Virus record (IMG/VR): IMGVR_UViG_3300011994_000006
Coordinates: 1 to 24,970 of that record
Reading direction: 5' to 3' (one strand)
Length of the DNA stretch: 24,970 bases
Origin: a virus
This document shows, one piece after another, positions 15,259 through 22,132 of the stretch. Under the pieces are notes generated by a model, which ran no database searches, was not told the DNA's origin, and saw nothing but the letters and a program-made list of their open reading frames with translations. The position numbers and the translations under genes were made by a program. Position 1 is the stretch's first letter, and each line of letters begins with the position of its first letter.

Positions 15259-15287
15259 ATTATATCTTATTAATATTAACAATGCAA
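15259..15287 (-). promoter_or_regulatory. sigma-A-like promoter of HTH-MazF-agrB
   Basis: Minus-strand TTGCAT (15287-15282), 17-bp spacer, TATAAT (15264-15259). It separates the HTH-MazF-agrB unit from the sensor-agrD unit. Confidence 0.6.
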
Positions 15288-15327
15288 GCAAATTAGAACG
15301 TTTTATTATATAAATTATATTATATTT

Positions 15328-15353
15328 ATAGGGAAGACCTGAATCCTCCCTAT
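15328..15353 (-). terminator. hairpin after agrD
   Basis: Minus-strand ATAGGGAGGA and TCTTCCCTAT form a 10-bp stem with one G-U pair and a six-base loop, followed by AU-rich sequence without a clear U-run. It may be a partial terminator or a stabiliser that sets the AgrD:AgrB ratio. Confidence 0.5.
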
Positions 15354-15366
15354 CACAGAAAATTGA

Positions 15367-15483
15367 TTACTTATTCAGGCACTTAGGAGTCTTTGGTTGA
15401 TAAAGCCAGAACCAAGAAGCTAGATTAGTAGTAACTGTAGCAGTTTGTTCTACTACATTTGCAATGATTTCATATTTTTTCAT
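15367..15483 (-). CDS. agrD: AgrD-type cyclic autoinducer peptide precursor (38 aa)
   Basis: A very strong GGGAGGTGAT site precedes the ATG at 15483. The 38-aa product has an amphipathic N-terminal part (MKKYEIIANVVEQ), then SWFWLYQPKTPKCLNK. The C-terminal QPKxPKxL tail is typical of AgrD-like peptides in Bacillales, which AgrB cleaves just upstream. The expected ring-forming residue is a Cys, or a Ser in some species; here Ser23 lies five residues from Leu27, so a lactone such as S-W-F-W-L is plausible, with the exact ends uncertain. The only Cys (35) is in the tail that would be removed. It lies 36 bases after the sensor gene and so is co-transcribed with it. It is too short for most gene finders. 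Confidence 0.85.
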   Translation of the reverse strand: MKKYEIIANVVEQTATVTTNLASWFWLYQPKTPKCLNK

Positions 15484-15519
15484 TAGTATCACCTCCCTTC
15501 ATTGTAATTATCTTATAAA

Positions 15520-16326
15520 TCAAAGCATTTCGTTATCCTGCTCTGAAAAACTTTCGTAAGTTTGCATCATCATTTTTTCGCGAACAGATAGATAATTAAT
15601 CAGAAGCAATGCCCAGAATATTATAATTGCAGGAACTACTAAGACTGCCATTGACACTAGTACTTGACCTAACATTGGGACTTTGTTTTCTAATATCCTA
15701 TCAAAACCAATTAGCTTAATAGAATATACAGCAAATATATTTGATAATATAGCAAATGATGTAATCGAACCAAGCAAGAAATTATTTTTAGTAATTATCT
15801 CGAACATGCGAATCTTCACAACATTATTGTGTTTAATAATTAAAAAAGTAATTGTTAAGAACTCTAATATTCTAGACGGAAGACTTGCTAAAAAGTTCCA
15901 AAGACTACTATCATTTATAAATGAAAGTGGCTTATGTAATAAAAACAGAATTAAAGGAATGGTTATACTTTCTAAAAGTCCTAATATGAAAAAACTACAA
16001 GATAAACTTAAAAGTATTTTCCAGTAATCTTTGTTTACAAAATCATAACTATTCTTTTTAATTATATAAACTAGTAATAAGTAGAATATGATCAGTACAA
16101 AGATTGAACCTATTGATGATGGTATGGCAGGAATACATGTAAGTGCATTCATTAGTGTTGCTACTATTAGTACTGGTATCATAATGGATTTTAAATTTTG
16201 TCTCCACATTCTAATATCTAGCATATCAAATCTTTTTAGAATTATTAGAGTCATTATTGTCAAGAACATTTCTTCTGGGATACTTACCAAGACTGTGTTT
16301 AACAAAACATTGATTGTACTTTGCAT
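15520..16326 (-). CDS. AgrC-like membrane sensor lacking the histidine-kinase domain
   Basis: The 268-aa protein is almost entirely hydrophobic, with about six to seven membrane spans (for example about 10-30, 45-65, 68-84, 104-126, 143-165, 181-204, 217-242) and a short cytoplasmic tail (SVREKMMMQTYESFSEQDNEML). Its place before agrD, its size and its topology fit the N-terminal sensor half of AgrC-type receptors. It ends with a clean stop and has no DHp or HATPase motifs, and no response regulator gene is nearby. It may bind the autoinducer and signal through a partner, act as an immunity or transport protein, or be unrelated. The ATG at 16326 follows AAGAGGG; an ATG at 16344 is possible. 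Confidence 0.65.
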   Translation of the reverse strand: MQSTINVLLNTVLVSIPEEMFLTIMTLIILKRFDMLDIRMWRQNLKSIMIPVLIVATLMNALTCIPAIPSSIGSIFVLIIFYLLLVYIIKKNSYDFVNKDYWKILLSLSCSFFILGLLESITIPLILFLLHKPLSFINDSSLWNFLASLPSRILEFLTITFLIIKHNNVVKIRMFEIITKNNFLLGSITSFAILSNIFAVYSIKLIGFDRILENKVPMLGQVLVSMAVLVVPAIIIFWALLLINYLSVREKMMMQTYESFSEQDNEML

Positions 16327-16364
16327 ATGTTTGCCCTCTTCCATCTGTTAGTTACCTTAGTAAT

Positions 16365-16393
16365 ATAATAACATATGCAGAGTACATAGTCAA
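16365..16393 (-). promoter_or_regulatory. sigma-A-like promoter of the sensor-agrD unit
   Basis: Minus-strand TTGACT (16393-16388), 17-bp spacer, TATTAT (16370-16365). Confidence 0.6.
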
Positions 16394-16442
16394 TGTTTAT
16401 ATTTATATATACGCAATAAGATTAAGGAGTTTTAGATTGTAT

Positions 16443-16844
16443 TTACGCATATACAACATTACTTCTAGCATCAGTGATCCCGAACTGGATAGCAACCCCT
16501 CTTGAAATTCGCTCAAGCGTTTCTTCATCGCAGAACCCAACTTGATTCATAATAGTATTCTTATTAACTAACATAGTTTGCTCACAGAGGGCAATAGACT
16601 CTCGTTGCAGACCGCAATTACCAGACATCCTAATGTGTGTAGGTAGCTTTGACTTTGATGTAACCTGTGAACTAATTGGGCATACATGTAAAACACTAGA
16701 AAACTTATTTGCCATATTGTTAGAGATCAAAACACAAGGACGAGTATTTTTTTGAATAGACCCTCCACTGTCAGGTAAGTTTACAATGTAGATAGCTCCT
16801 CTGACTAATTGCTGAAGTTGTTGCACTTGGCTAACATTATTCAT
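16443..16844 (-). CDS. MazF/PemK-family protein
   Basis: The 133-aa protein begins with a short Gln-rich helix (about 1-13) and then a MazF fold: VRGAIYIVNL (14-23), NTRPCVLISNNMANKFS (33-49), CPISSQVTSKSKLPTHI (55-71), and ESIALCEQTMLVNK (82-95), which keeps the Glu-Gln of the conserved LLEQ motif. R35 and S58/S59 sit where MazF has its catalytic Arg and Thr/Ser, so ribonuclease activity is plausible. No MazE antitoxin is encoded beside it. It lies upstream of the sensor gene and has its own promoter and long leader. Together with the HTH-MazF fusion it brackets the sensor and agrD genes. Confidence 0.85.
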   Translation of the reverse strand: MNNVSQVQQLQQLVRGAIYIVNLPDSGGSIQKNTRPCVLISNNMANKFSSVLHVCPISSQVTSKSKLPTHIRMSGNCGLQRESIALCEQTMLVNKNTIMNQVGFCDEETLERISRGVAIQFGITDARSNVVYA

Positions 16845-16976
16845 TGTATCTGCCTTCTTTCTTCGTTTTATTTCTTACTTATATTATTCCCCCTCTGCTT
16901 GGATTTATACCTACACATAATTATATATGTGGTAATTCCTGTATCCTGTGTACAAGGGATGACTTATTTATAACTT
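16845..16976 (-). promoter_or_regulatory. long 5' leader of the MazF gene with inverted repeats
   Basis: The gap between the predicted start of transcription and the ATG is about 120 bases. It holds imperfect palindromes, including ATCC-N10-GGAT around the TGTACA near 16960 and CACATA-N7-TATGTG-like arms around 16920-16932, which could fold in RNA or bind a regulator. No small gene is seen in it. Confidence 0.3.
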
Positions 16977-17006
16977 ATTATACAATGACAAGAAGGCTAC
17001 TGTCAA
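16977..17006 (-). promoter_or_regulatory. consensus-like promoter of the MazF gene
   Basis: Minus-strand TTGACA (17006-17001), 18-bp spacer, TATAAT (16982-16977). Confidence 0.65.
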
Positions 17007-17082
17007 GCATAATACTACATTATTTATTAAAATATGCTATATTTCGCATGTTTTATGTAAATAAAACAACTCATTCATTCTA

Positions 17083-17250
17083 CTAAATATCTATTTGCAT
17101 AATCTCAAAGAATCTCTTCTTTAATAAAGCATTCTCTTTATCCAACATAGCCATCTCAAGTATATGTAAATTAATCTTTTTAGAAATCATACTTCTATCT
17201 TTCAAAATCTGTCTTAACTCTTCCTGCTCATCTTCACTTACAATTTTCAT
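17083..17250 (-). CDS. small helical hypothetical protein (55 aa)
   Basis: An AAAGGAGAGGAG site precedes the ATG at 17250. The protein is wholly helical in pattern, highly charged, with a heptad-like second half (LHILEMAMLDKENALLKKRFF) that could be a coiled coil. It lies between the homing-endonuclease block and the MazF promoter. No family is recognised. Confidence 0.55.
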   Translation of the reverse strand: MKIVSEDEQEELRQILKDRSMISKKINLHILEMAMLDKENALLKKRFFEIMQIDI

Positions 17251-17302
17251 TATGTATTACTCTCCTCTCCTTTAAACTTTGCATTTCGTTGTAATATGTA
17301 TA

Positions 17303-18238
17303 TTATATATTGAATGTAAATTTATCTAATTCTTTTGTTGCTCTATCATTTCTTATCCACCAATAAGGAATCCTGAGTAATGGAATATTATTATGTAAGC
17401 AGTAATCATTTTTAATGTTGTCGTGGAGCGTAATATATTCACTCCCATTAGGATCTCCCCAAAAATTACCTTCCCCGAAGTGTTGCGCTCCGTCAAATTC
17501 TATTAATTTTAATTTCCCGTCTTTATAAAAGGCAAAATCGAAAGGTAACGGGAGTTTGTCTTTACAATCAGACAATCTAAATTGTGGAATATAATCTATA
17601 TTATTTGTTTCAAAATAACCTTGAACGAACAATTCGCCTTTTGACATAATACAGTGAGGACACCTTCTATCTCTCAACAAAGATTTTGGAACAACTCTCC
17701 ACTCAGTACCACATTTATTATGTCTTACTAATATATTTACTCTATTATTGACATAATCTCCTAACACCGTATATTCATTTGGATATTTATCTTCTATCTG
17801 TTTAGTGAATATATTTGTATCTTTCATGCCATGACAAACTGGACAACCGCTACCCCCACATATATTTCCTAAGTTAGCAATATAAACATGATTGCATTTT
17901 TTATTTAGGACTTTTACGTCACTTTTTATTCCTAAATATTCTTTTTCTAAACATTCAATATAATCTATGTTAAATTTTTTAAATGTTTTATCATAACTTC
18001 CATTCGCCATTTTTACTTCTGATATTCTATTACCTTTACATTTAGGGTTGCCACACCCTTGACCTGCCAACAATTTTGATGGAATTTTATATTCTTGGTG
18101 TTTACAATCTTTATATTCAACCAATACTTTTGTTTTATTACCTATGTATTTGTCTATAATTATTACATTGTCCTTGTGTATTTTATTTATTTGTTCTACG
18201 AATTCTTGGTGAGTCTTTCGTTTGCTAATATTAATCAC
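17303..18238 (-). CDS. zinc-ribbon / Vsr-like (EDxHD-type) homing endonuclease
   Basis: Three zinc-ribbon-like repeats (about 38-70, 108-137, 165-196, each with an HNKCG/CPxC pattern) precede a nuclease core: E202 in KGELFVQGYF, D234 in PFDFAFYKDG, and E247-x-DG-x-QH253, then HDNIKNDYC. This is the Vsr-like/DUF559-type restriction fold used by many free-standing phage homing endonucleases. The start is a GTG at 18238 with AAGGGA only a few bases upstream, so initiation is uncertain. It probably cleaves a local target site. It shares general architecture but not close sequence with the gene at 11121-12659. Confidence 0.8.
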   Translation of the reverse strand: MINISKRKTHQEFVEQINKIHKDNVIIIDKYIGNKTKVLVEYKDCKHQEYKIPSKLLAGQGCGNPKCKGNRISEVKMANGSYDKTFKKFNIDYIECLEKEYLGIKSDVKVLNKKCNHVYIANLGNICGGSGCPVCHGMKDTNIFTKQIEDKYPNEYTVLGDYVNNRVNILVRHNKCGTEWRVVPKSLLRDRRCPHCIMSKGELFVQGYFETNNIDYIPQFRLSDCKDKLPLPFDFAFYKDGKLKLIEFDGAQHFGEGNFWGDPNGSEYITLHDNIKNDYCLHNNIPLLRIPYWWIRNDRATKELDKFTFNI

Positions 18239-18266
18239 ATCCCTTGAATTACTTGTTTAAAAGGGA

Positions 18267-18560
18267 TTACCCAATACTAAAATTGCATAGCCCTTTGACT
18301 TCTTCAGGCTCCTCAATCCGTTCATAAATCCCAAAAATATAATTAAACATATAAAACCATCTTTTTGCTAAACATGTCTGATGCAAACCAGATTCTATGT
18401 ATTCAATAACCGCATAATCATAAATCGTCTCATTAATATCGCAACAATTTTCTCTTACAGATTGATCTGCTTCTTTGAAAGTTTCTTTATACCCAAAGCA
18501 CCTTGAATCCGTCACACCATAATCAACATTTAATTGCTCAATTCCAGTAATAAAAAACAT
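18267..18560 (-). CDS. hypothetical protein (97 aa)
   Basis: AGAAAGGAGG precedes the ATG. The sequence is soluble, acidic in the middle and aromatic near the end (RWFYMFNYIFGIYE). Four scattered cysteines give no clear zinc motif. It follows the 63-aa zinc-ribbon gene closely. Function unknown. Confidence 0.6.
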   Translation of the reverse strand: MFFITGIEQLNVDYGVTDSRCFGYKETFKEADQSVRENCCDINETIYDYAVIEYIESGLHQTCLAKRWFYMFNYIFGIYERIEEPEEVKGLCNFSIG

Positions 18561-18575
18561 TATATTGCCTCCTTT

Positions 18576-18767
18576 CTATCCACAGTTTTCAAATTCATTA
18601 ACTTGATAAGGAACTAATTCACCGTCATACTGGATCTTATAAGCAATACCATTCTTATCAATTTCCACACAACAGTCCATGCAATAATACCCACTCCAGT
18701 CTATTTTGTTTACATGTTTACTACCGCAGTTTGGACATACATCAATAGTTTTTGTTGCTTTTGCCAT
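18576..18767 (-). CDS. small zinc-ribbon protein (63 aa)
   Basis: CPNCGSKHV (about 12-20) and CMDCC (about 29-33) form a typical four-cysteine ribbon like those in transcription-factor-type zinc ribbons. The C-terminal half is beta-rich. The start follows AGGAGTGATTACATA. It lies between homing-endonuclease genes and could be an independent adaptor protein. Confidence 0.65.
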   Translation of the reverse strand: MAKATKTIDVCPNCGSKHVNKIDWSGYYCMDCCVEIDKNGIAYKIQYDGELVPYQVNEFENCG

Positions 18768-18788
18768 TATGTAATCACTCCTAATAAT

Positions 18789-19670
18789 TTATTTATTGGT
18801 TGATGCATAAATATACATTAACTCTTTTTTATTAATTTTAGTGTCAATACATTCTATCATATTTCTCTTTTCATCAACAGACCAAAGTTCATGATGGAAT
18901 TTATTATTGTCTATGTTACGTTTCTTAATTATATTATATGGTATTTTTATTTCTATGTAATCTTTGTAACCCTCTGTAGTCCACCAATATATCTTATCTA
19001 GTCTTTCTTGTGAGAAAAACGTTTGTTTTAGATACCACTCTTCTATTGTAAATTGATGCTTACTACTATTGCATATTCTACATGATGGAATAGCATTTCT
19101 TAAATCGTTATATCCTTTGTCATCAACGTGTTCTTTGTGAAATCCCATAATAAAATATGTATCTTTCCTTTTAGCAATATGTTTGTCTTTTGGTAATCCG
19201 CAATATGCACATTCATCATTAAATATTTTAAGACATGCTTGCCATTCTGTATTTGTAATATCATGATCCCTATGATTCTTAGAGTACAAACGTCTTTTAT
19301 CAGGGTTGTCTTTTAACCAATCGTAATATTCTCCATTGTCCCTTCTTGTTTGACTCAAAACTCTACGTGTTTCTTTTGTTTTATCTGATGGATGAGCATT
19401 AGTTTCGTCCATTAATTTCTTATACCATTCTGGATTATCTTTTCTCCATTGTTGAAATTTCTTAATTATGTGTTCCTTATTATTTATATAATTTGTATGC
19501 CCATATTCTTTATGACATTTTATACACAACATATTATATTTATCTTTGTTCTTATTTGCAACTCCAAAATTATCACTATTCATGGGAAACCACTCTAAAC
19601 AATCCTTACATTGCTTATACTCAATCTCATTGATCATTTTGTGATAATCATTATACCTTCTATTTACCAA
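18789..19670 (-). CDS. HNH endonuclease with zinc-binding cysteines
   Basis: An N-terminal cysteine box (CKDC 21-24, CIKC 49-52) resembles the ribbon found in many phage HNH proteins. A basic region follows (about 65-140). The nuclease core at 154-203 has CAYCGLP, FHKEHVDDKGYNDLRNAIPSCRICNSSK: two zinc pairs bracketing the His-x-x-His core and the Asn helix. The start is a TTG behind AAGGAG at six bases. It is probably a homing endonuclease and lies next to two other homing-type genes. Confidence 0.85.
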   Translation of the reverse strand: MVNRRYNDYHKMINEIEYKQCKDCLEWFPMNSDNFGVANKNKDKYNMLCIKCHKEYGHTNYINNKEHIIKKFQQWRKDNPEWYKKLMDETNAHPSDKTKETRRVLSQTRRDNGEYYDWLKDNPDKRRLYSKNHRDHDITNTEWQACLKIFNDECAYCGLPKDKHIAKRKDTYFIMGFHKEHVDDKGYNDLRNAIPSCRICNSSKHQFTIEEWYLKQTFFSQERLDKIYWWTTEGYKDYIEIKIPYNIIKKRNIDNNKFHHELWSVDEKRNMIECIDTKINKKELMYIYASTNK

Positions 19671-19707
19671 AATATTCTCCTTCCAAAATTCCGTTCTAAT
19701 TAAAGTT

Positions 19708-20412
19708 TCAAAGGGTATGGCTCTCTTCTGTATAATACTCCCATCTTAACGGTTCGCCAGTTTCTAAATTACCTGCAAATTTTTGTAGATTCCTACAGCA
19801 TTTAGATATATTACTTCTATCTACCCCATATTGCTTTCCTGCTTCTTTTTGAGTATTAAATATCTCACCAGTAGTTAAGCATTTTACTTTCTTACATACT
19901 CCTACGACTTTAGATACTCTGCCATTTATCACACACATAGGGCATGTGAATCTACGTCCTCTATCTCTTAATCTTATAAAATCCCTAATCCCTGTTTCTT
20001 TTTCATAACCACAATCAGGACATTTAATAAAAACCTTTACGTTTGATCCTGATGAATATTTTAATGTGTCTTCTTTGTCTACAAAATATTTAACTAAATA
20101 TGGATGGGTTATGGCTATTGTTTCAAATGTATTTGACATATCCCCATGACCATTATTAACACATGCACAGTCATGACAATAGCATCCTCCTTTTTTATAC
20201 ATCCGTTTTTTATAATCCTTCCACATTATGGGCTTTAGCATTTCCTCACAACTATCACATAAAACATTTACTATTGCTCTAGAACCAACAGATAAATCGT
20301 CTATATTGACTTCAAATTCATCATTCCATTTGGTAAAACTATAACCTTTAAATTCGTACCATTTTTTATTTTTACGACTCCATTTAACTTTTACAAATTT
20401 AGTTAATAACAT
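19708..20412 (-). CDS. nuclease-less relative of the 11121-12659 homing protein
   Basis: I set the start at ATG 20412 because GGGTGGTG lies seven bases upstream; a longer frame to 20490 would overlap another gene. The 234-aa protein matches the ends of the 512-aa protein: N-terminal KGYSFTKWNDEFEVNIDDL resembles its KGYIFTKFKDEFEIKTIDL, the ribbon KCPDCGYEKE resembles KCPDCGYVKE, and C-terminal CLTTGEIFNTQKEAGKQYG resembles CVTTGEIFNSQKEATKAY. The central nuclease core is absent. It may be a DNA-binding remnant, a regulator or a partner of the nuclease. Confidence 0.75.
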   Translation of the reverse strand: MLLTKFVKVKWSRKNKKWYEFKGYSFTKWNDEFEVNIDDLSVGSRAIVNVLCDSCEEMLKPIMWKDYKKRMYKKGGCYCHDCACVNNGHGDMSNTFETIAITHPYLVKYFVDKEDTLKYSSGSNVKVFIKCPDCGYEKETGIRDFIRLRDRGRRFTCPMCVINGRVSKVVGVCKKVKCLTTGEIFNTQKEAGKQYGVDRSNISKCCRNLQKFAGNLETGEPLRWEYYTEESHTL

Positions 20413-20470
20413 TTTTACACCACCCTTTAGTATATCATACGATACTATATTGCCAGAATAAAATCTTGAT

Positions 20471-20638
20471 TTAATAGGTTTGATCCTCAAAATAATTTCT
20501 TTCTACTAATCCGTAGCCATCTTTTAGCATAGCATTAATATAGATTTTAGCCCGACCATCTTCTACCTCATTGATACTAAAAGTTTCATACTGAAAATCT
20601 CCATCTACCCTGTGCTTAAAAACATATTCAATAACCAT
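20471..20638 (-). CDS. small hypothetical protein (55 aa)
   Basis: The ATG at 20638 follows GAAAGGAGG by about 11 bases and the frame ends with TAA at 20473-20471. The protein is beta-rich with alternating charge (VIEYVFKHRVDGDFQYETFS). It overlaps only the doubtful N-terminal extension of the next gene, which supports the shorter start chosen there. Function unknown. Confidence 0.5.
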   Translation of the reverse strand: MVIEYVFKHRVDGDFQYETFSINEVEDGRAKIYINAMLKDGYGLVERNYFEDQTY

Positions 20639-20682
20639 ATGTAAATAATCCTCCTTTCACCCTATAAATCCTTAGTTTCGTT

Positions 20683-20769
20683 CTATAGCATGGCAACTAC
20701 ATATCCAATAATAATACCAATTATAATAACCCCACCTATCATTATATAAATTGAGATATGCTTTTTCAA
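20683..20769 (-). CDS. 28-aa single-span membrane peptide
   Basis: A TTG at 20769 follows GGGAGGAGGTAGAA. After a short KKH start the rest is nearly all hydrophobic (YIMIGGVIIIGIIIGYVVAML), a clear membrane span. Such tiny hydrophobic peptides are common in phage early regions. Its role is unknown. Confidence 0.45.
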   Translation of the reverse strand: MKKHISIYIMIGGVIIIGIIIGYVVAML

Positions 20770-20798
20770 TTCTACCTCCTCCCTTCGAAACCACATTT

Positions 20799-21065
20799 TT
20801 AACGTATAACTCCTTCTGCTACTAATCCATCATAGTCAATATTCAAACCCATATAGATAATTTGCGTCAATTGAAACAAATCAAACATGTTTATTGTCTC
20901 AACTATGCTTATTTTTGTTTCTTTAATTTCTTTATCTACATCATCTGTATTATGAAATATCCTACTGCAATATCCTCTCGTTACTTGCAATTCACTAAGT
21001 TTTACTTTCAATTCAAAATACTCTTGTAGAAGCAAGTTATCAGCACTTTTAAAATAATTAGACAT
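20799..21065 (-). CDS. small helical hypothetical protein (88 aa)
   Basis: The ATG at 21065 sits eight bases after AAAGGAGG; a longer frame to 21095 exists but lacks a site. The protein has a helical LLLQEYFELKVKLSELQV region and a C-terminal helix. Only one cysteine and no metal motif. Not recognised. Confidence 0.6.
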   Translation of the reverse strand: MSNYFKSADNLLLQEYFELKVKLSELQVTRGYCSRIFHNTDDVDKEIKETKISIVETINMFDLFQLTQIIYMGLNIDYDGLVAEGVIR

Positions 21066-21072
21066 TATATGT

Positions 21073-21110
21073 ACCTCCTTTCCTTTAAAATTCACGTTTC
21101 ATTTGGTAGC
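21073..21110 (-). repeat. recurrent leader element, copy D
   Basis: Minus-strand GCTACCAAATGAAA, then GAATTTTAAAGG, then AAAGGAGG. The CTACCAAAT block is the same as in copy C, although here it forms the last codons of the upstream gene. Confidence 0.5.
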
Positions 21111-21362
21111 TAGTTGTTTCAGTATGTCCTCTTTAATTTCTTCAGGCGTTACTTCTCTTCCACAATTGACCACATCATAACGCATGATGCCATATTCCAA
21201 TACTTTATTATTATCTTCCCATATTTCAATTGAACCCATTTTATTATACAGTCCTGTTTTAGAGTAGTTAATAAAATGGTTTATAGCTAAATCAAAATCT
21301 GTTGTGCATAATGAAATATGGCTATCTTCATATTCCCCATGATTTGTAATATATATTTTCAT
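21099..21362 (-). CDS. small hypothetical protein (87 aa)
   Basis: A GAAAGGAGG site and leader element precede the ATG. The sequence is beta-rich at the N-terminus (KIYITNHGEYEDSHISLCT), then has a helix with FDLAINHFINYSK, then VLEYGIMRYDVV. The overall look fits a small phage protein of the type often called YopX- or DUF-like, but I cannot assign it. Confidence 0.6.
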   Translation of the reverse strand: MKIYITNHGEYEDSHISLCTTDFDLAINHFINYSKTGLYNKMGSIEIWEDNNKVLEYGIMRYDVVNCGREVTPEEIKEDILKQLATK

Positions 21363-21368
21363 TTCTTT

Positions 21369-21404
21369 TCCTCCTTTCCACTCGAAATCCGTCTTTTAAG
21401 CTAA
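21369..21404 (-). repeat. recurrent leader element, copy E
   Basis: Minus-strand GCTTAAAAGACGGATTTCG, then AGTGGAAAGGAGG. It shares the ATTTCG-N-GGAAAGGAGG part with the other copies but lacks the ACCAAAT block. Confidence 0.45.
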
Positions 21405-21977
21405 CTTATTATACAATACACCATTGTAATCAATTAACGCCTTCTCCATTAAGGAAATAGATTTGCTAATATTTATAGCGTTACTATCTAAAACCTGTTG
21501 ACATGCTAAAGCTAATTTACTCGCTAACTGTAGTAATTCTTTCTGATCTAATGCATCTGGATTAAGAATATAGTCTGTGCTAACATTAAATACTTGTGCA
21601 AATATATTAATATCACCACTATTAATTTCCGTTGTGAATCCTCTCTCAATGTTAGATATTTTTTGAACAGTGAATTTGCTCTTATCTGCAAGCTCCTTTT
21701 GAAGCCACCCTTTTCCAAACCTTAGTTGTCTTATTCTGTCTCCAATTTCAGGCTCTTTATTAGGTACTACGTCTCCTTCACCACGCATTATATAATCAAC
21801 AGATACCTTTAAGACTATCGCTAGTTTAGATACTCCCTCTATATCTACAGGAGTATATCCTCTTTCCCAATTTGAAAGAACTTGCCTAGATACACCAATA
21901 TATTTTGCTAATTCGCCTTGCTTGAAATCATTATCATCACGTAAATCTCGTATGCGCTCACCAATTGATTTAGTCAC
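21396..21977 (-). CDS. regulator with two tandem XRE/Cro HTH domains
   Basis: Two complete HTH_XRE domains lie in one chain: about 4-60 (IGERIRDLRDDNDFKQGELAKY, GVSRQVLSNWERG) and about 78-135 (IGDRIRQLRFGKGWLQKELADK, FTVQKISNIERG). A helical C-terminal region (about 140-190) may dimerise. I chose the GTG at 21977 because GAGGAGGT lies seven bases before it, while the ATG at 21983 is too close. Two HTH domains in one protein suggest binding to paired or asymmetric operators. It probably controls genes in this right-hand cluster. Confidence 0.85.
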   Translation of the reverse strand: MTKSIGERIRDLRDDNDFKQGELAKYIGVSRQVLSNWERGYTPVDIEGVSKLAIVLKVSVDYIMRGEGDVVPNKEPEIGDRIRQLRFGKGWLQKELADKSKFTVQKISNIERGFTTEINSGDINIFAQVFNVSTDYILNPDALDQKELLQLASKLALACQQVLDSNAINISKSISLMEKALIDYNGVLYNKLA

Positions 21978-22132
21978 TAACATACCTCCTCAATTATTTC
22001 TTCCAGTTCTCCAATGATATTCTTAATCTTTATAATTTGTACATGTGGAATTTTACTATACTGGTCTGCTGCTAACTCAAGAAATTTGATAGCCTCAAGT
22101 AAAAATGTTTCCGATGTTTGATCTTTACTCAT
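21977..22132 (-). CDS. small helical hypothetical protein (51 aa)
   Basis: The ATG at 22132 follows GAGGAGGTATGGTATA; longer starts lack a site. The protein is helical and acidic (FLLEAIKFLELAADQ, IIGELEEIIEEVC). Its TAG overlaps the GTG start of the double-HTH gene, so the two are translationally coupled and may act together. Confidence 0.55.
   Translation of the reverse strand: MSKDQTSETFLLEAIKFLELAADQYSKIPHVQIIKIKNIIGELEEIIEEVC

Noticed and set aside
15683-16351. Plus-strand frames opposite the membrane sensor
   Set aside because: They are antisense shadows of a long hydrophobic gene that has a ribosome site and promoter.
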